From CAYYJM01 sp964471755 (GTDB taxonomy: Bacteria; Planctomycetota; Planctomycetia; Gemmatales; Gemmataceae), in NCBI GenBank assembly GCA_964471755.1, contig CAYYJM010000099.1:1-20422 (forward strand): DNA of 20,422 nucleotides, in the 5' to 3' direction. Each line of letters begins with the position of its first letter. Within the stretch, counting starts at the first letter, position 1. Positions 7,300 to 15,038 of the stretch are shown here, in pieces. The notes under the pieces are model-generated. The model did no database searches. It was not told where the DNA came from and saw nothing but the letters and a program-made list of their open reading frames with translations. Made by a program: the position numbers and the translations under genes.

Positions 7300-8133
7300 A
7301 TGTCGCCGCTGGAGTTCTTTCTCAGCCTCTTCGCCATCTGTCTCGTCGCGGGATTCTTCGGCTCGCTCATCGGCCTCGGCGGTGGCATCATCGTCGTGCC
7401 GGTCCTGACCCTGCTCTATGGCATCGACATCCACTACGCCATCGGCGCGTCGATCATCTCGGTGATCGCCACCTCCAGCGGGGCGGCGGCGACGTACGTT
7501 CGCGAACGGATGGCCAATCTCCGCGTCGCTCTGTTTCTCGAAATCGGCACCACGGCGGGAGCCATCACCGGGGCGTTCCTGGCCGGCCTCGTTCATGGGC
7601 CCTGGCTCTACCTGATCTTCGGCGTCGTGCTGGCTCTTTCCGCGCTGGGGATGCTCCAGCGTATCAGCGACACCGCCACCTCGGTTCCGGACGATGCCTG
7701 GGCCGACCAGCTGCATCTGCATGGTCGATACTTCGACCCGGCGGAGGGGCGCGAGGTGGATTACCGCGTGAGCCGCTCCGGTCTCGGCCTCTGTCTCATG
7801 TACCTGGCCGGGGCCATCAGTGGTCTGCTCGGCATCGGCTCCGGAGCGCTGAAGGTGCTGGCCCTCGATCTGGCCATGCGAATGCCGCTCAAGGTCTCGA
7901 CCGCGACCAGCAATCTGATGATCGGCGTGACGGCCGCGGCCAGTGCCGGCGTCTACTTCGCACGCGGCGACATCGATCCCTTCGTGGCCGCCCCGGTGGC
8001 CCTGGGCGTCGTTCTCGGGGCCACGGTCGGCTCTCACGTCCTGGGGCGAACCAATAACCGGGTCCTGCGGATCATCTTCGTCGCGATTCTACTGTTTCTC
8101 GCAATTGAGATGATCTGGAAGGGGATCCACTGA
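7300..8133 (+). CDS. TauE/SafE family membrane permease
   Basis: 277-aa integral membrane protein of the TauE/SafE family (anion exporters or importers; characterised members move sulfite, sulfoacetate or related sulfur compounds). The two-fold repeat is clear. Repeat one has GFFGSLIGLGGGIIVVPVL (18-36), and repeat two has AGAISGLLGIGSGALKVLAL (170-189) followed by STATSNLMIG. About eight hydrophobic segments are seen, with a hydrophilic loop at about 122-158. ATG 7300 is preferred over the GTG at 7282, because the purine-rich GGGGGA lies just before 7300 and the GTG falls inside the hairpin loop. The stop codon shares one base with the next start (TGATG), so translation is probably coupled to the DUF1634 gene. 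The substrate cannot be read from the sequence. Confidence 0.9.
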   Translation: MSPLEFFLSLFAICLVAGFFGSLIGLGGGIIVVPVLTLLYGIDIHYAIGASIISVIATSSGAAATYVRERMANLRVALFLEIGTTAGAITGAFLAGLVHGPWLYLIFGVVLALSALGMLQRISDTATSVPDDAWADQLHLHGRYFDPAEGREVDYRVSRSGLGLCLMYLAGAISGLLGIGSGALKVLALDLAMRMPLKVSTATSNLMIGVTAAASAGVYFARGDIDPFVAAPVALGVVLGATVGSHVLGRTNNRVLRIIFVAILLFLAIEMIWKGIH

Positions 8134-8510
8134 TGGAACACGTCGAACGCCTCATCGCACGCCTGCTGCTCGTCGGCGTCGTCGTCAGCATGACGACGGT
8201 CCTGCTGGGCGTGATCCTGATGTTCTCCCATCACCCGGAGTACCTCCAGTCGGCCGAGGACCTTCGACGGCTCACCAGCCCGGATACGGCCTATTCGCGG
8301 TCGCTGGGCGAGGTGGCCAGCGGTGTCCTGGCGGGACGCGGCCGGGATATCGTCCTCCTCGGCTTGCTGATGCTGATCGCCACGCCGATCCTGCGCGTGG
8401 CCGTCGCGCTGATCGGCTTCGCCCGGCAGGGGGACCGGGCCTACGTCGTGATCGCCGCCGTGGTGCTGGCTCTGCTGGCGGCCTCCTTCCTGCTCGGCCG
8501 GGCGCAGTAG
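8133..8510 (+). CDS. DUF1634 family membrane protein
   Basis: 125-aa protein with three predicted TM helices (about 8-31, 72-93 and 103-121). A soluble stretch of about 33-66 separates the first two. The segment LLMLIATPILRVAVALIGFA (78-97) fits the conserved core of DUF1634, a family commonly encoded beside TauE/SafE permeases. It begins within the stop codon of the permease gene (TGATG), which supports a joint function, probably as a small partner subunit of the transporter. That role is inferred from gene pairing, not from a known mechanism. Confidence 0.8.
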   Translation: MEHVERLIARLLLVGVVVSMTTVLLGVILMFSHHPEYLQSAEDLRRLTSPDTAYSRSLGEVASGVLAGRGRDIVLLGLLMLIATPILRVAVALIGFARQGDRAYVVIAAVVLALLAASFLLGRAQ

Positions 8511-8511
8511 G

Positions 8512-8573
8512 CCGGCCTCTCAGGTCGGAGAATCGTTCGATTCTGATTCTCGGAAGTGAGAGACGGTTGTCTC
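8512..8573 (+). terminator. Three small tandem stem-loops after the DUF1634 gene
   Basis: CCGGCC/GGTCGG (8512-8517 with 8523-8528, one G-U pair), AGAATC/GATTCT (8529-8534 with 8539-8544) and GAGAC/GTCTC (8560-8564 with 8569-8573) follow one another right after the stop. None has a T-run. Together they could act as a transcription end or as an RNA-stabilising 3' structure. Confidence 0.3.
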
Positions 8574-8893
8574 CAAACCGCACACCACAAAAATCAGGAT
8601 CGCTGTCGGCTCGGCTCGCCAACTCTCGGCGAACCAAGGGGTTGAGGAACTTCGCCGTGAGAACGTGGCACGGGTGAGGGGATTTTGGCCCGCTTCTTGC
8701 GATGGGGAAAACACGGAAGAATCCGCCCCGTGGGAAGAGAATCCTTGCTGGGCGTGAAGGACGTTCCTAGAACGATTCCCAGCGGAGGGCAGGGACGACC
8801 CAGCCCCCCGGGAATGGTTGCAGTATGGGGTCCCGTTCGTGTCCGGTGTGGCCGGCCTCGGGGTAGGGAACGCCTCAACTACGGGGGGAGTGG
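8574..8893. other. Leader region upstream of the respiratory operon
   Basis: Together with 8511-8573 this is the only stretch of more than 300 bp without a supported gene. It holds short open frames on both strands, but none has a convincing start, domain or composition. It contains a weak promoter candidate with a dyad at 8745-8774, a C-rich run near 8803-8810, and a purine-rich GGGGGGAG (8883-8890) three bases before actA. I see no tRNA, ncRNA or recognisable riboswitch. Confidence 0.5.
8745..8773 (+). promoter_or_regulatory. Weak promoter candidate for the ACIII operon
   Basis: TTGCTG (8745-8750) and TAGAAC (8768-8773) are 17 bp apart, with three and four matches to the sigma70 consensus. 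The -10 is embedded in a dyad CGTTC-CTA-GAACG (8762-8774). A start near 8780 would leave a leader of about 114 nt before actA. Confidence 0.2.
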
Positions 8894-9715
8894 ATGGCGC
8901 AGATCTTTCCGAAAAGTGCCAACTACCTCGCCAAGAGCAGCATCATCGTGGTGCTGGTTCTCCTCGGCGTGGCGAGTTGTTGGTTCTACATGATGACCCA
9001 GTCCGATTACTGGACCAAGGCCGGCGTCGCTCCGACGCAGCCGATCCAGTTCAGTCACGTCAACGGCCTGGGCATCGATTGTCGTTACTGCCATACTTCC
9101 GTCGAGAGTGCCAGCTTCGCCGGCATCCCACCGACGAAGACGTGCATGAACTGTCACCAGCAGATCTGGACCTCGGCTCCGATCCTGGAGCCCGTCCGCG
9201 AGAGCTACAAGACCGAGAAGTCGCTGGAGTGGACCCGAGTCCATCACCTGGCCGACTTCGTCTACTTCGACCACAGCATCCACGTCAACAACGGCATGGG
9301 CTGCTCGACCTGTCACGGTCGCATCGATCACATGCAGGCCGTCTACCAGAAGAACTCGCTGCTGATGAACTGGTGCCTGGAGTGCCATCGGGCTCCGGAG
9401 AAGTTCGTTCGACCGAAGGATCAGGTCTTCAACCACGACTGGGATTACACCCTGGCCGTGAAGAAGGACGGCAAGTATTACGGCACGCGAAGCCAGGTCG
9501 ATACCGAGGTCGCCGCCTTCACCGCGACGCTGGCCAGTGATCTGAAGCCAGAACAGCGCGAAGAGAAGATCAAGGAATTCAAGAGCCAGTATTCCGGTTA
9601 CTCCTCGCAGCTGGAACTGGGCAAGGAACTGGTCAAGCAAGGGCCGCTCGGTCAACCGGCGTCCGAAGGGTACGAACTCCGCAAGGTCATCCAGTGCTCG
9701 GGGTGCCACCGATGA
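8894..9715 (+). CDS. actA: ACIII subunit ActA, membrane-anchored pentaheme cytochrome c
   Basis: 273-aa electron-transfer subunit of alternative complex III, which oxidises quinol and reduces cytochrome c or an oxidase. There is one N-terminal TM helix at about 15-36, with the rest on the periplasmic side. Five CXXCH heme motifs are present: CRYCH (63-67), CMNCH (84-88), CSTCH (137-141), CLECH (161-165) and CSGCH (268-272). Five hemes match known ActA proteins. Several extra His residues (H55, H117, H118, H127, H130) are candidates for distal heme ligands. The fifth motif lies one residue from the C-terminus, so even a short truncation would remove it. ATG 8894 follows GGGGGGAG. The stop overlaps the actB start as ATGA. 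This is the first gene of the respiratory cluster. Confidence 0.96.
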   Translation: MAQIFPKSANYLAKSSIIVVLVLLGVASCWFYMMTQSDYWTKAGVAPTQPIQFSHVNGLGIDCRYCHTSVESASFAGIPPTKTCMNCHQQIWTSAPILEPVRESYKTEKSLEWTRVHHLADFVYFDHSIHVNNGMGCSTCHGRIDHMQAVYQKNSLLMNWCLECHRAPEKFVRPKDQVFNHDWDYTLAVKKDGKYYGTRSQVDTEVAAFTATLASDLKPEQREEKIKEFKSQYSGYSSQLELGKELVKQGPLGQPASEGYELRKVIQCSGCHR

Positions 9716-12700
9716 ATCGAAAAGATGTCGCGCTGGATCTCGACGCCGTCCAGCAAAAGCTCGCCGAGTCGCAGGGCAAGACTTACTGGCGCAGCCTGGA
9801 AGAACTGGCCCAGACGCCAGCCTTCGAGGAGATGCTGCACCGGGAGTTTCCCGAGAACGCGACCGAGTGGGGCGATCCGATCAGCCGTCGTCGGTTCCTG
9901 ACCCTGATGGGTGCGTCGCTGGCCCTGGCCGGTGTGGCCGGCTGCTCGAAGACGCCCCATGAGAAGATTCTGCCCTACGTCCATCAGCCCGAAGAGATCC
10001 TGCCGAGCAAGCCGTTGTTCTTCGCCTCGGCCCTGGCACTGGGGCAGCACGTCACCGGCGTGCTGGTCGAGAGCCACATGGGTCGGCCGACCAAGATCGA
10101 GGGCAATCCGCTGCATCCGGCCAGCCTGGGCGCGACCGATGTGTTCGCCCAGGCCGAGATCCTGTCGATGTACGATCCGGATCGCGAGGCGACGGTGACG
10201 CACCTCGGCCGGACGCGCATCTGGGAAGAGGCCTTCGACCTGATCGGAGCCGCGATCGACCAGGCCGGACAGGGAGCGGCCGGTGTCCGCATCCTGACCG
10301 AGACGGTCGTTTCGTCGTCGCTGGCGGATCAGTTCAAGCGTCTGCTGGAGAGCAAGCGCTTCGCGAATGCCAAGCTCGTCATCCACGAACCGACCGCTAG
10401 CACGGAAGAGGCGGCAGCCCTGAAGGCGGCCTTCGGCGAAGACGTGGCTCCGGTCTACAATCTCAAGCCGGCCGACGTCGTGGTCGCTCTCGACTCCGAC
10501 TTCCTCTGCGGTCCCGGTGTGAGCCTGAAGTACGCCAACGAGTTTGGCGAACGCCGTCGCCTCAAGCCGGGCGACGCTCAGGCCAAGAGCGTTGGCGATC
10601 GCCTGTATCACCAGATGAATCGGCTGTACGTCATCGAGTCGATGATCTCGCCGACCGGAGCGCTGGCCGATCACCGTCTGGCCCTCAAGCCGACGGAGAT
10701 CGAGGCGTTCGTCCGGGCGCTGGCGAGCAAGCTCGGCATTGAGGGTGTCCTCGACGCTGACAAGCTCGACAAGAAGCACGCGAAGTTCCTTGACGCTCTG
10801 GTCGCCGACCTGACCAAGACCTGGGACGAGGGGACCAAGGACTTCAAGGACGCTCGTCAGCCGGGAACGACGGTCATCATTCCCGGACCGTATCAGTCGG
10901 CCGTGGTGCATCAGTTGGCCCATGCCATCAACGAGAAGCTCGGCAACCTCGGCAAGACGGTCACGTTCGTCGAGCCGGCCGGGATTTTGCGGGATGTCAA
11001 GGGGCAGACGCTCGCGGCCGAGCGGACGCAGACGCTGACGCAGCTGGTCGACGACATGAAGGCGGGCAGCGTCCAGGTGCTGCTGATCCTGGGCAGCAAT
11101 CCGGTCTACACGGTGCCGAAGGCGGTCGGCTTCACCGAGGCGATGGAGAAGGTGCCGCTGCGGGTCCGTGCGGGCCTCTTCGCCGACGAAACGTCGGCCC
11201 TGTGTCACTGGCATCTGCCGCTGACGCACACGCTGGAACAGTGGGGCGATGCCGCCTCGTTCGACGGGACGACCGCCCTGATCCAGCCGCTGATCGCGCC
11301 GCTGTACGAGGGTAAGTCGTTCCTCGAAATTCTCGCCGCGTTCGGTGCCGACCCGGCCCTGTCCGGCTACGACATCGTGCTGGCCTTCTGGCAGAAGTGG
11401 TACGAGCAGCACAAGGCCGACCTCGAGGATGAACGCTCGAAGGAGAGCTTCGAGCTGTTCTGGAAGAAGTCGCTCCGCGATGGCGTGATCGCGAAGACGG
11501 CCGGGCGCCCCAAGACGCCGGGCTTCAAGAAGGAAATCCTGGCGAAACTGCCGGGCCTGCCCCGGTCGGGCGAGTACGAGGTGCTGTTCCGGCCGGACTC
11601 GGCCCTGTACGACGGTCGCTATGCCAACAACGGCTGGATGCAGGAGTTCCCCAAGCCGCTGACGAAGATCACCTGGGATAACGTCGCGCACATGAGCCCG
11701 GCGATGGCCAAACAGCTCGGCGTGACCGAGTATAGCGGCGGCCGGGGTGGCGAACACGGCGAAACGTACATCGATCAGGTGAAGATCAAGATCGATGGCG
11801 CGGAGATCGTCATCGCGGCCTGGATCGTGCCGGGCCACGCCGAGGGCAGCATCACGCTGACGCTCGGCTACGGTCGGACGCGAGCCGGTCGCGTGTCGAT
11901 GAGCGACTCGCGGAAGCCGGTCGGGGTGGACGTCAATCCGCTCCGCAAGACGGCCTCGACGTGGACGGCTCAGGCCGAGAAGCCGAGCAAGTCGGGCGGC
12001 AAGCACCTGGTGGCCTGCGTTCAGGCCCACCACCTGATGGAGGGACGGGACCTGATCCGCACGGCGTCCTTCGAGCCGGAGGCGCACGAGGACCACTTCC
12101 ACCATCATCTGGCGATCCACGGTAGCGGCTATCACGGCAGCCACGCTCACGAGAGCGAGGGGGCTCATCCTCCGGAAGAGAAGCCGGAAGCCCGGGAGGA
12201 GTCGCCACAACGGCAGCCGCTGGCGACGATCCTGCCGCCGATGGAGCAGAAGCAGGGCTACCACCGCTGGGGCATGGTCATCAACCTCGGTGCCTGCACC
12301 GGCTGCTCGGCCTGCGTGGTGGCGTGCCAGGCGGAGAACAACATCCCCGTGGTCGGCAAGGAGCAGGTCAATCGCGGCCGTGTGATGCACTGGCTGCGAA
12401 TCGACCGCTATCACGCCGTCGATTCGGCCCAGCCCGACGTGGTCGAGACGTACCATCAGCCGGTGCCGTGCCAGCAGTGCGAGAAGGCACCGTGCGAGCA
12501 GGTCTGCCCGGTGTCGGCGACGGTCCACAGCGATGACGGCCTCAACGACATGGTCTACAATCGCTGCGTCGGTACGCGGTACTGCTCGAACAACTGCCCG
12601 TACAAGGTGCGGCGGTTCAACTTCTTCGCCTACCAGGACTGGGCGAACAACAGCCTCCGGTTGTTGCGGAACCCGGACGTCACGGTCCGCACCCGCGGCG

Positions 12701-13017
12701 TGATGGAGAAGTGTACCTACTGCGTGCAGCGTGTCCGGTCGGCGTCGATCGAGGCGCGGCGGGAGGGGCGCTACGTCCGCGATGGGGAAGTGGTCACCGC
12801 CTGTCAGGCCGTCTGTGCGATGGGCGCGATCACGTTCGGCGATCTGGGACCGAAGGAAGCCAGCCGACCGACCAGCGATGTCGGCCGACTGCGAGCCAGT
12901 CCGCTGAACTACACCCTCTTCGACGAATTGAACACGCAGCCGCGGACGTCGTACCTGGCGTCCATTCGCAACCCGAACCCGAAGCTGGTGGCCAAGCACG
13001 ACGAGGAGAAGGGCTGA
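9712..13017 (+). CDS. actB: ACIII subunit ActB, molybdopterin-fold / Fe-S protein
   Basis: 1101-aa periplasmic iron-sulfur subunit of ACIII, a fusion of a molybdopterin-oxidoreductase fold and a four-cluster ferredoxin domain. A TAT motif SRRRFL (58-63) leads into a hydrophobic stretch ending in a possible lipobox AGVAGC (C78). The large N-terminal part lacks the CxxCxxxC of catalytic molybdoenzymes, in line with ACIII using no Mo cofactor. The C-terminal domain starts at C862 (CTGCSACVVAC), then CQQCEKAPCEQVC (from 920), CVGTRYCSNNC (from 952) and CTYC (from 1001) with CQAVC. T955 replaces the second Cys of the third motif, as expected for a [3Fe-4S] cluster beside three [4Fe-4S]. A linker at 791-819 holds ten His in 29 residues. 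ATG 9712 overlaps the actA stop (ATGA). The in-frame codon 18 bp upstream would only extend into actA. Confidence 0.96.
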   Translation: MNRKDVALDLDAVQQKLAESQGKTYWRSLEELAQTPAFEEMLHREFPENATEWGDPISRRRFLTLMGASLALAGVAGCSKTPHEKILPYVHQPEEILPSKPLFFASALALGQHVTGVLVESHMGRPTKIEGNPLHPASLGATDVFAQAEILSMYDPDREATVTHLGRTRIWEEAFDLIGAAIDQAGQGAAGVRILTETVVSSSLADQFKRLLESKRFANAKLVIHEPTASTEEAAALKAAFGEDVAPVYNLKPADVVVALDSDFLCGPGVSLKYANEFGERRRLKPGDAQAKSVGDRLYHQMNRLYVIESMISPTGALADHRLALKPTEIEAFVRALASKLGIEGVLDADKLDKKHAKFLDALVADLTKTWDEGTKDFKDARQPGTTVIIPGPYQSAVVHQLAHAINEKLGNLGKTVTFVEPAGILRDVKGQTLAAERTQTLTQLVDDMKAGSVQVLLILGSNPVYTVPKAVGFTEAMEKVPLRVRAGLFADETSALCHWHLPLTHTLEQWGDAASFDGTTALIQPLIAPLYEGKSFLEILAAFGADPALSGYDIVLAFWQKWYEQHKADLEDERSKESFELFWKKSLRDGVIAKTAGRPKTPGFKKEILAKLPGLPRSGEYEVLFRPDSALYDGRYANNGWMQEFPKPLTKITWDNVAHMSPAMAKQLGVTEYSGGRGGEHGETYIDQVKIKIDGAEIVIAAWIVPGHAEGSITLTLGYGRTRAGRVSMSDSRKPVGVDVNPLRKTASTWTAQAEKPSKSGGKHLVACVQAHHLMEGRDLIRTASFEPEAHEDHFHHHLAIHGSGYHGSHAHESEGAHPPEEKPEAREESPQRQPLATILPPMEQKQGYHRWGMVINLGACTGCSACVVACQAENNIPVVGKEQVNRGRVMHWLRIDRYHAVDSAQPDVVETYHQPVPCQQCEKAPCEQVCPVSATVHSDDGLNDMVYNRCVGTRYCSNNCPYKVRRFNFFAYQDWANNSLRLLRNPDVTVRTRGVMEKCTYCVQRVRSASIEARREGRYVRDGEVVTACQAVCAMGAITFGDLGPKEASRPTSDVGRLRASPLNYTLFDELNTQPRTSYLASIRNPNPKLVAKHDEEKG

Positions 13018-13021
13018 ACCG

Positions 13022-14485
13022 ATGGCAACCGAGACGCTCAAGCCCACCGACGAGCCGGAAGGGCTGCTTGGCCCCGGGCAAACGTACACGACGATCTCCG
13101 ACACCATCGGTGACGCTGTCATCAAGCGGCCGGTCGATCGTCAGTGGCTGTTCGGCTTCGCCGTGGCGTTCATCATCCTCCAGCTGTTGATGATGACGAT
13201 CACGAACCTGCTGTTCATCGGCATCGGCCTGTGGGGTGTCAACATCCCGCATGCCTGGGCCTACGGCATTATCAACTTCGTCTGGTGGATCGGTATCGGC
13301 CACGCCGGTACGCTGATCTCGGCGATTCTGCTGCTGCTCCACCAGCGCTGGCGAAACTCGATCAATCGCTTCGCCGAGGCGATGACGATCTTCGCCGTGC
13401 TGTGTGCCGGCATGTATCCGCTGTTCCACACGGGTCGTCCGTGGTACGCCTTCTGGCTCCTGCCACTGCCGAACTCGATGGACCTGTGGCCGCAGTTCCG
13501 CAGCCCGCTGACCTGGGACGTGTTCGCCGTCTCGACCTACCTCACCGTGTCGCTGCTGTTCTGGCTGGTCGGCCTGGTGCCGGACTTCGCCAACCTGCGC
13601 GACCGGGCGACCAACCCGGTGGTCAAGACGATCTTCGGAGTGCTGTCGCTCGGCTGGCGTGGCTCGGCCAAGCACTGGCAGCGGTACGAGTCGGCCTACG
13701 TCATTCTGGCCGGCCTGAGTACGCCGCTGGTGCTGTCGGTGCATACGATCGTGTCGTTCGACTTCGCCGTGGCCAACCTGCCCGGCTGGCACACGACGGT
13801 GTTTCCACCGTACTTCGTCGCCGGTGCCATCTACTCTGGCTTCGCGATGGTGCTGGTCCTGGTCATCCCCGTCCGCACCTGGTACGGGATGGAGAACCTG
13901 ATCACCATCAAGCACATGGACGTCATGGCCCGCGTCATGCTGGCCACCGGCTTGATGGTCATCTACGGCTACAGCCAGGAAGCGTTCATGGCCTGGTACA
14001 GTGGCGAACTCTTCGAGCAGTCGATGTTCTACAACCGTGTCTGGGGCGGCCCCTTCTGGTGGGCCTACTGGCTGCTGTTGTTGTGCAACTTCCTGATCCC
14101 GCAGCTGCTCTGGATCGGCTACTTCCGACGCAATCTGTTCTGGCTGTTCCTGATTGCCCTGGTCATCAACACGGGCATGTGGCTGGAACGGTACGTCATC
14201 CTGATGACGCTGTCACGCGACTACATGCCGTCGGCGTGGGGTCAGTTCACCGCGACCGTGTGGGACTGGGCCATGTTCGCGGGCACGATCGGGTTCTTCT
14301 TCGTCGGCATGCTGCTGTTCATTCGCCTGGTGCCGATGATCAGCATCTTCGAGGTGCAACTGCTGCTGCCCGGATCGGTTCCGCACCACCAGCCGGCCGA
14401 GCATCACGATCCCTATTCGATGCCGGATGCCGAGGGCAATCTGCACGAAAAGAAGAAGCCCGGCGGACAGGGAGGAGGTCACTAA
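13022..14485 (+). CDS. actC: ACIII subunit ActC, NrfD/PsrC-like quinol-binding protein
   Basis: 487-aa polytopic membrane subunit of the NrfD/PsrC family. I count about ten hydrophobic segments (near 42-70, 80-106, 117-135, 161-186, 222-246, 261-284, 300-325, 345-366, 371-393 and 411-437). The conserved stretch WWIGIGHAGTLISAILLLLH (88-107), followed by RWRNSINRFAEAMT and FHTGRPW (135-141), is typical of ActC and lies in the region thought to form the quinol site and proton path. The C-terminal tail from about 450 is hydrophilic, with two HH pairs and a GGQGGGH end. It starts 4 bp after actB, with a purine-rich GAGGAGAAGGG at the end of actB as ribosome binding site. ActC and ActF are the two large quinol/proton-handling membrane subunits of ACIII. 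Confidence 0.95.
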   Translation: MATETLKPTDEPEGLLGPGQTYTTISDTIGDAVIKRPVDRQWLFGFAVAFIILQLLMMTITNLLFIGIGLWGVNIPHAWAYGIINFVWWIGIGHAGTLISAILLLLHQRWRNSINRFAEAMTIFAVLCAGMYPLFHTGRPWYAFWLLPLPNSMDLWPQFRSPLTWDVFAVSTYLTVSLLFWLVGLVPDFANLRDRATNPVVKTIFGVLSLGWRGSAKHWQRYESAYVILAGLSTPLVLSVHTIVSFDFAVANLPGWHTTVFPPYFVAGAIYSGFAMVLVLVIPVRTWYGMENLITIKHMDVMARVMLATGLMVIYGYSQEAFMAWYSGELFEQSMFYNRVWGGPFWWAYWLLLLCNFLIPQLLWIGYFRRNLFWLFLIALVINTGMWLERYVILMTLSRDYMPSAWGQFTATVWDWAMFAGTIGFFFVGMLLFIRLVPMISIFEVQLLLPGSVPHHQPAEHHDPYSMPDAEGNLHEKKKPGGQGGGH

Positions 14486-14486
14486 C

Positions 14487-15038
14487 ATGACAGCCAGTAC
14501 GACGAGCAACGGCGAGATCTTCGGGGTCGTCGCCGAGTTCGAGACGCCGACCGCCCTGGTGGACGCGGCCAACCGGGCACGCGAATCGGGCTACACGCGG
14601 GTGGAAGGCTTCTCTCCCTTCCCGGTCCACGGCCTGGACGAGGCGATCGGCCACAAGCCGACCTGGGTTCCGGTGATGATCTTCGTCGGCGGCCTGATCG
14701 GCTGTCTCGGTGGGTACTTCATGCAGTACTTCATCGCCGTCGAGGTCTACCCGATGAACATCGGTGGTCGGCCGCTGAACAGCTGGCCGGCCTGGATTCC
14801 GGTGACGTTCGAGTGCACGGTGCTGGTCGCGTCCATCACGGCGGTCTTCGGCATGCTGGCCCGGAACGGGTTTCCGCAGCCGTACCATCCGCTGTTCCAT
14901 GTGGAGCGATTCGCGCACGCCACGCAGGATCGGTTCTTCCTGTGTATCGAGGCGGTCGATCCGAAATTCGATCGCGACCAGACCCGGGCCTTCCTGCTCG
15001 GCCTGCATCCGGTGGAAGTGAGCGAGGTCCCCCATTGA
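14487..15038 (+). CDS. actD: ACIII subunit ActD (DUF3341)
   Basis: 183-aa DUF3341 protein, the small ActD subunit of alternative complex III. A soluble N-terminal part carries the family pattern FGVVAEFETPTALVDAANRA (12-31) with GYTRVEGFSPFPVHGLDEA (35-53). It is followed by two TM helices at about 60-83 and 101-124, and a C-terminal soluble part with PYHPLF and DRFFLCIE. It has no cofactor motif; its role is structural, holding the membrane subunits together. ATG 14487 is chosen over the upstream in-frame ATG at 14427 because GGAGGAGG lies at 14471-14478 and the upstream start would sit inside actC. The gap to actC is one base. The stop shares a base with the actE start (TGATG). Confidence 0.95.
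   Translation: MTASTTSNGEIFGVVAEFETPTALVDAANRARESGYTRVEGFSPFPVHGLDEAIGHKPTWVPVMIFVGGLIGCLGGYFMQYFIAVEVYPMNIGGRPLNSWPAWIPVTFECTVLVASITAVFGMLARNGFPQPYHPLFHVERFAHATQDRFFLCIEAVDPKFDRDQTRAFLLGLHPVEVSEVPH

Noticed and set aside
8666..8672. TGGCACG, a perfect -24 half of a sigma-54 promoter upstream of actA.
   Set aside because: The -12 TTGC is absent; the expected position (8677-8680) reads AGGG. A single half-site is likely by chance.
8594..8878. Open frames in the gap before actA (94 aa on the - strand; 102 aa on the + strand from 8685).
   Set aside because: No start signal, no domain and Pro/Arg-rich composition; the + strand frame runs into actA in another phase.
9652..13125. Very long open frame on the - strand opposite actB (also 471-3098 and 3120-5762 on the - strand).
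   Set aside because: These are antisense shadows of well-supported + strand genes in GC-rich DNA. They show Arg/Gly/His-rich low-complexity translations and no domain motif.
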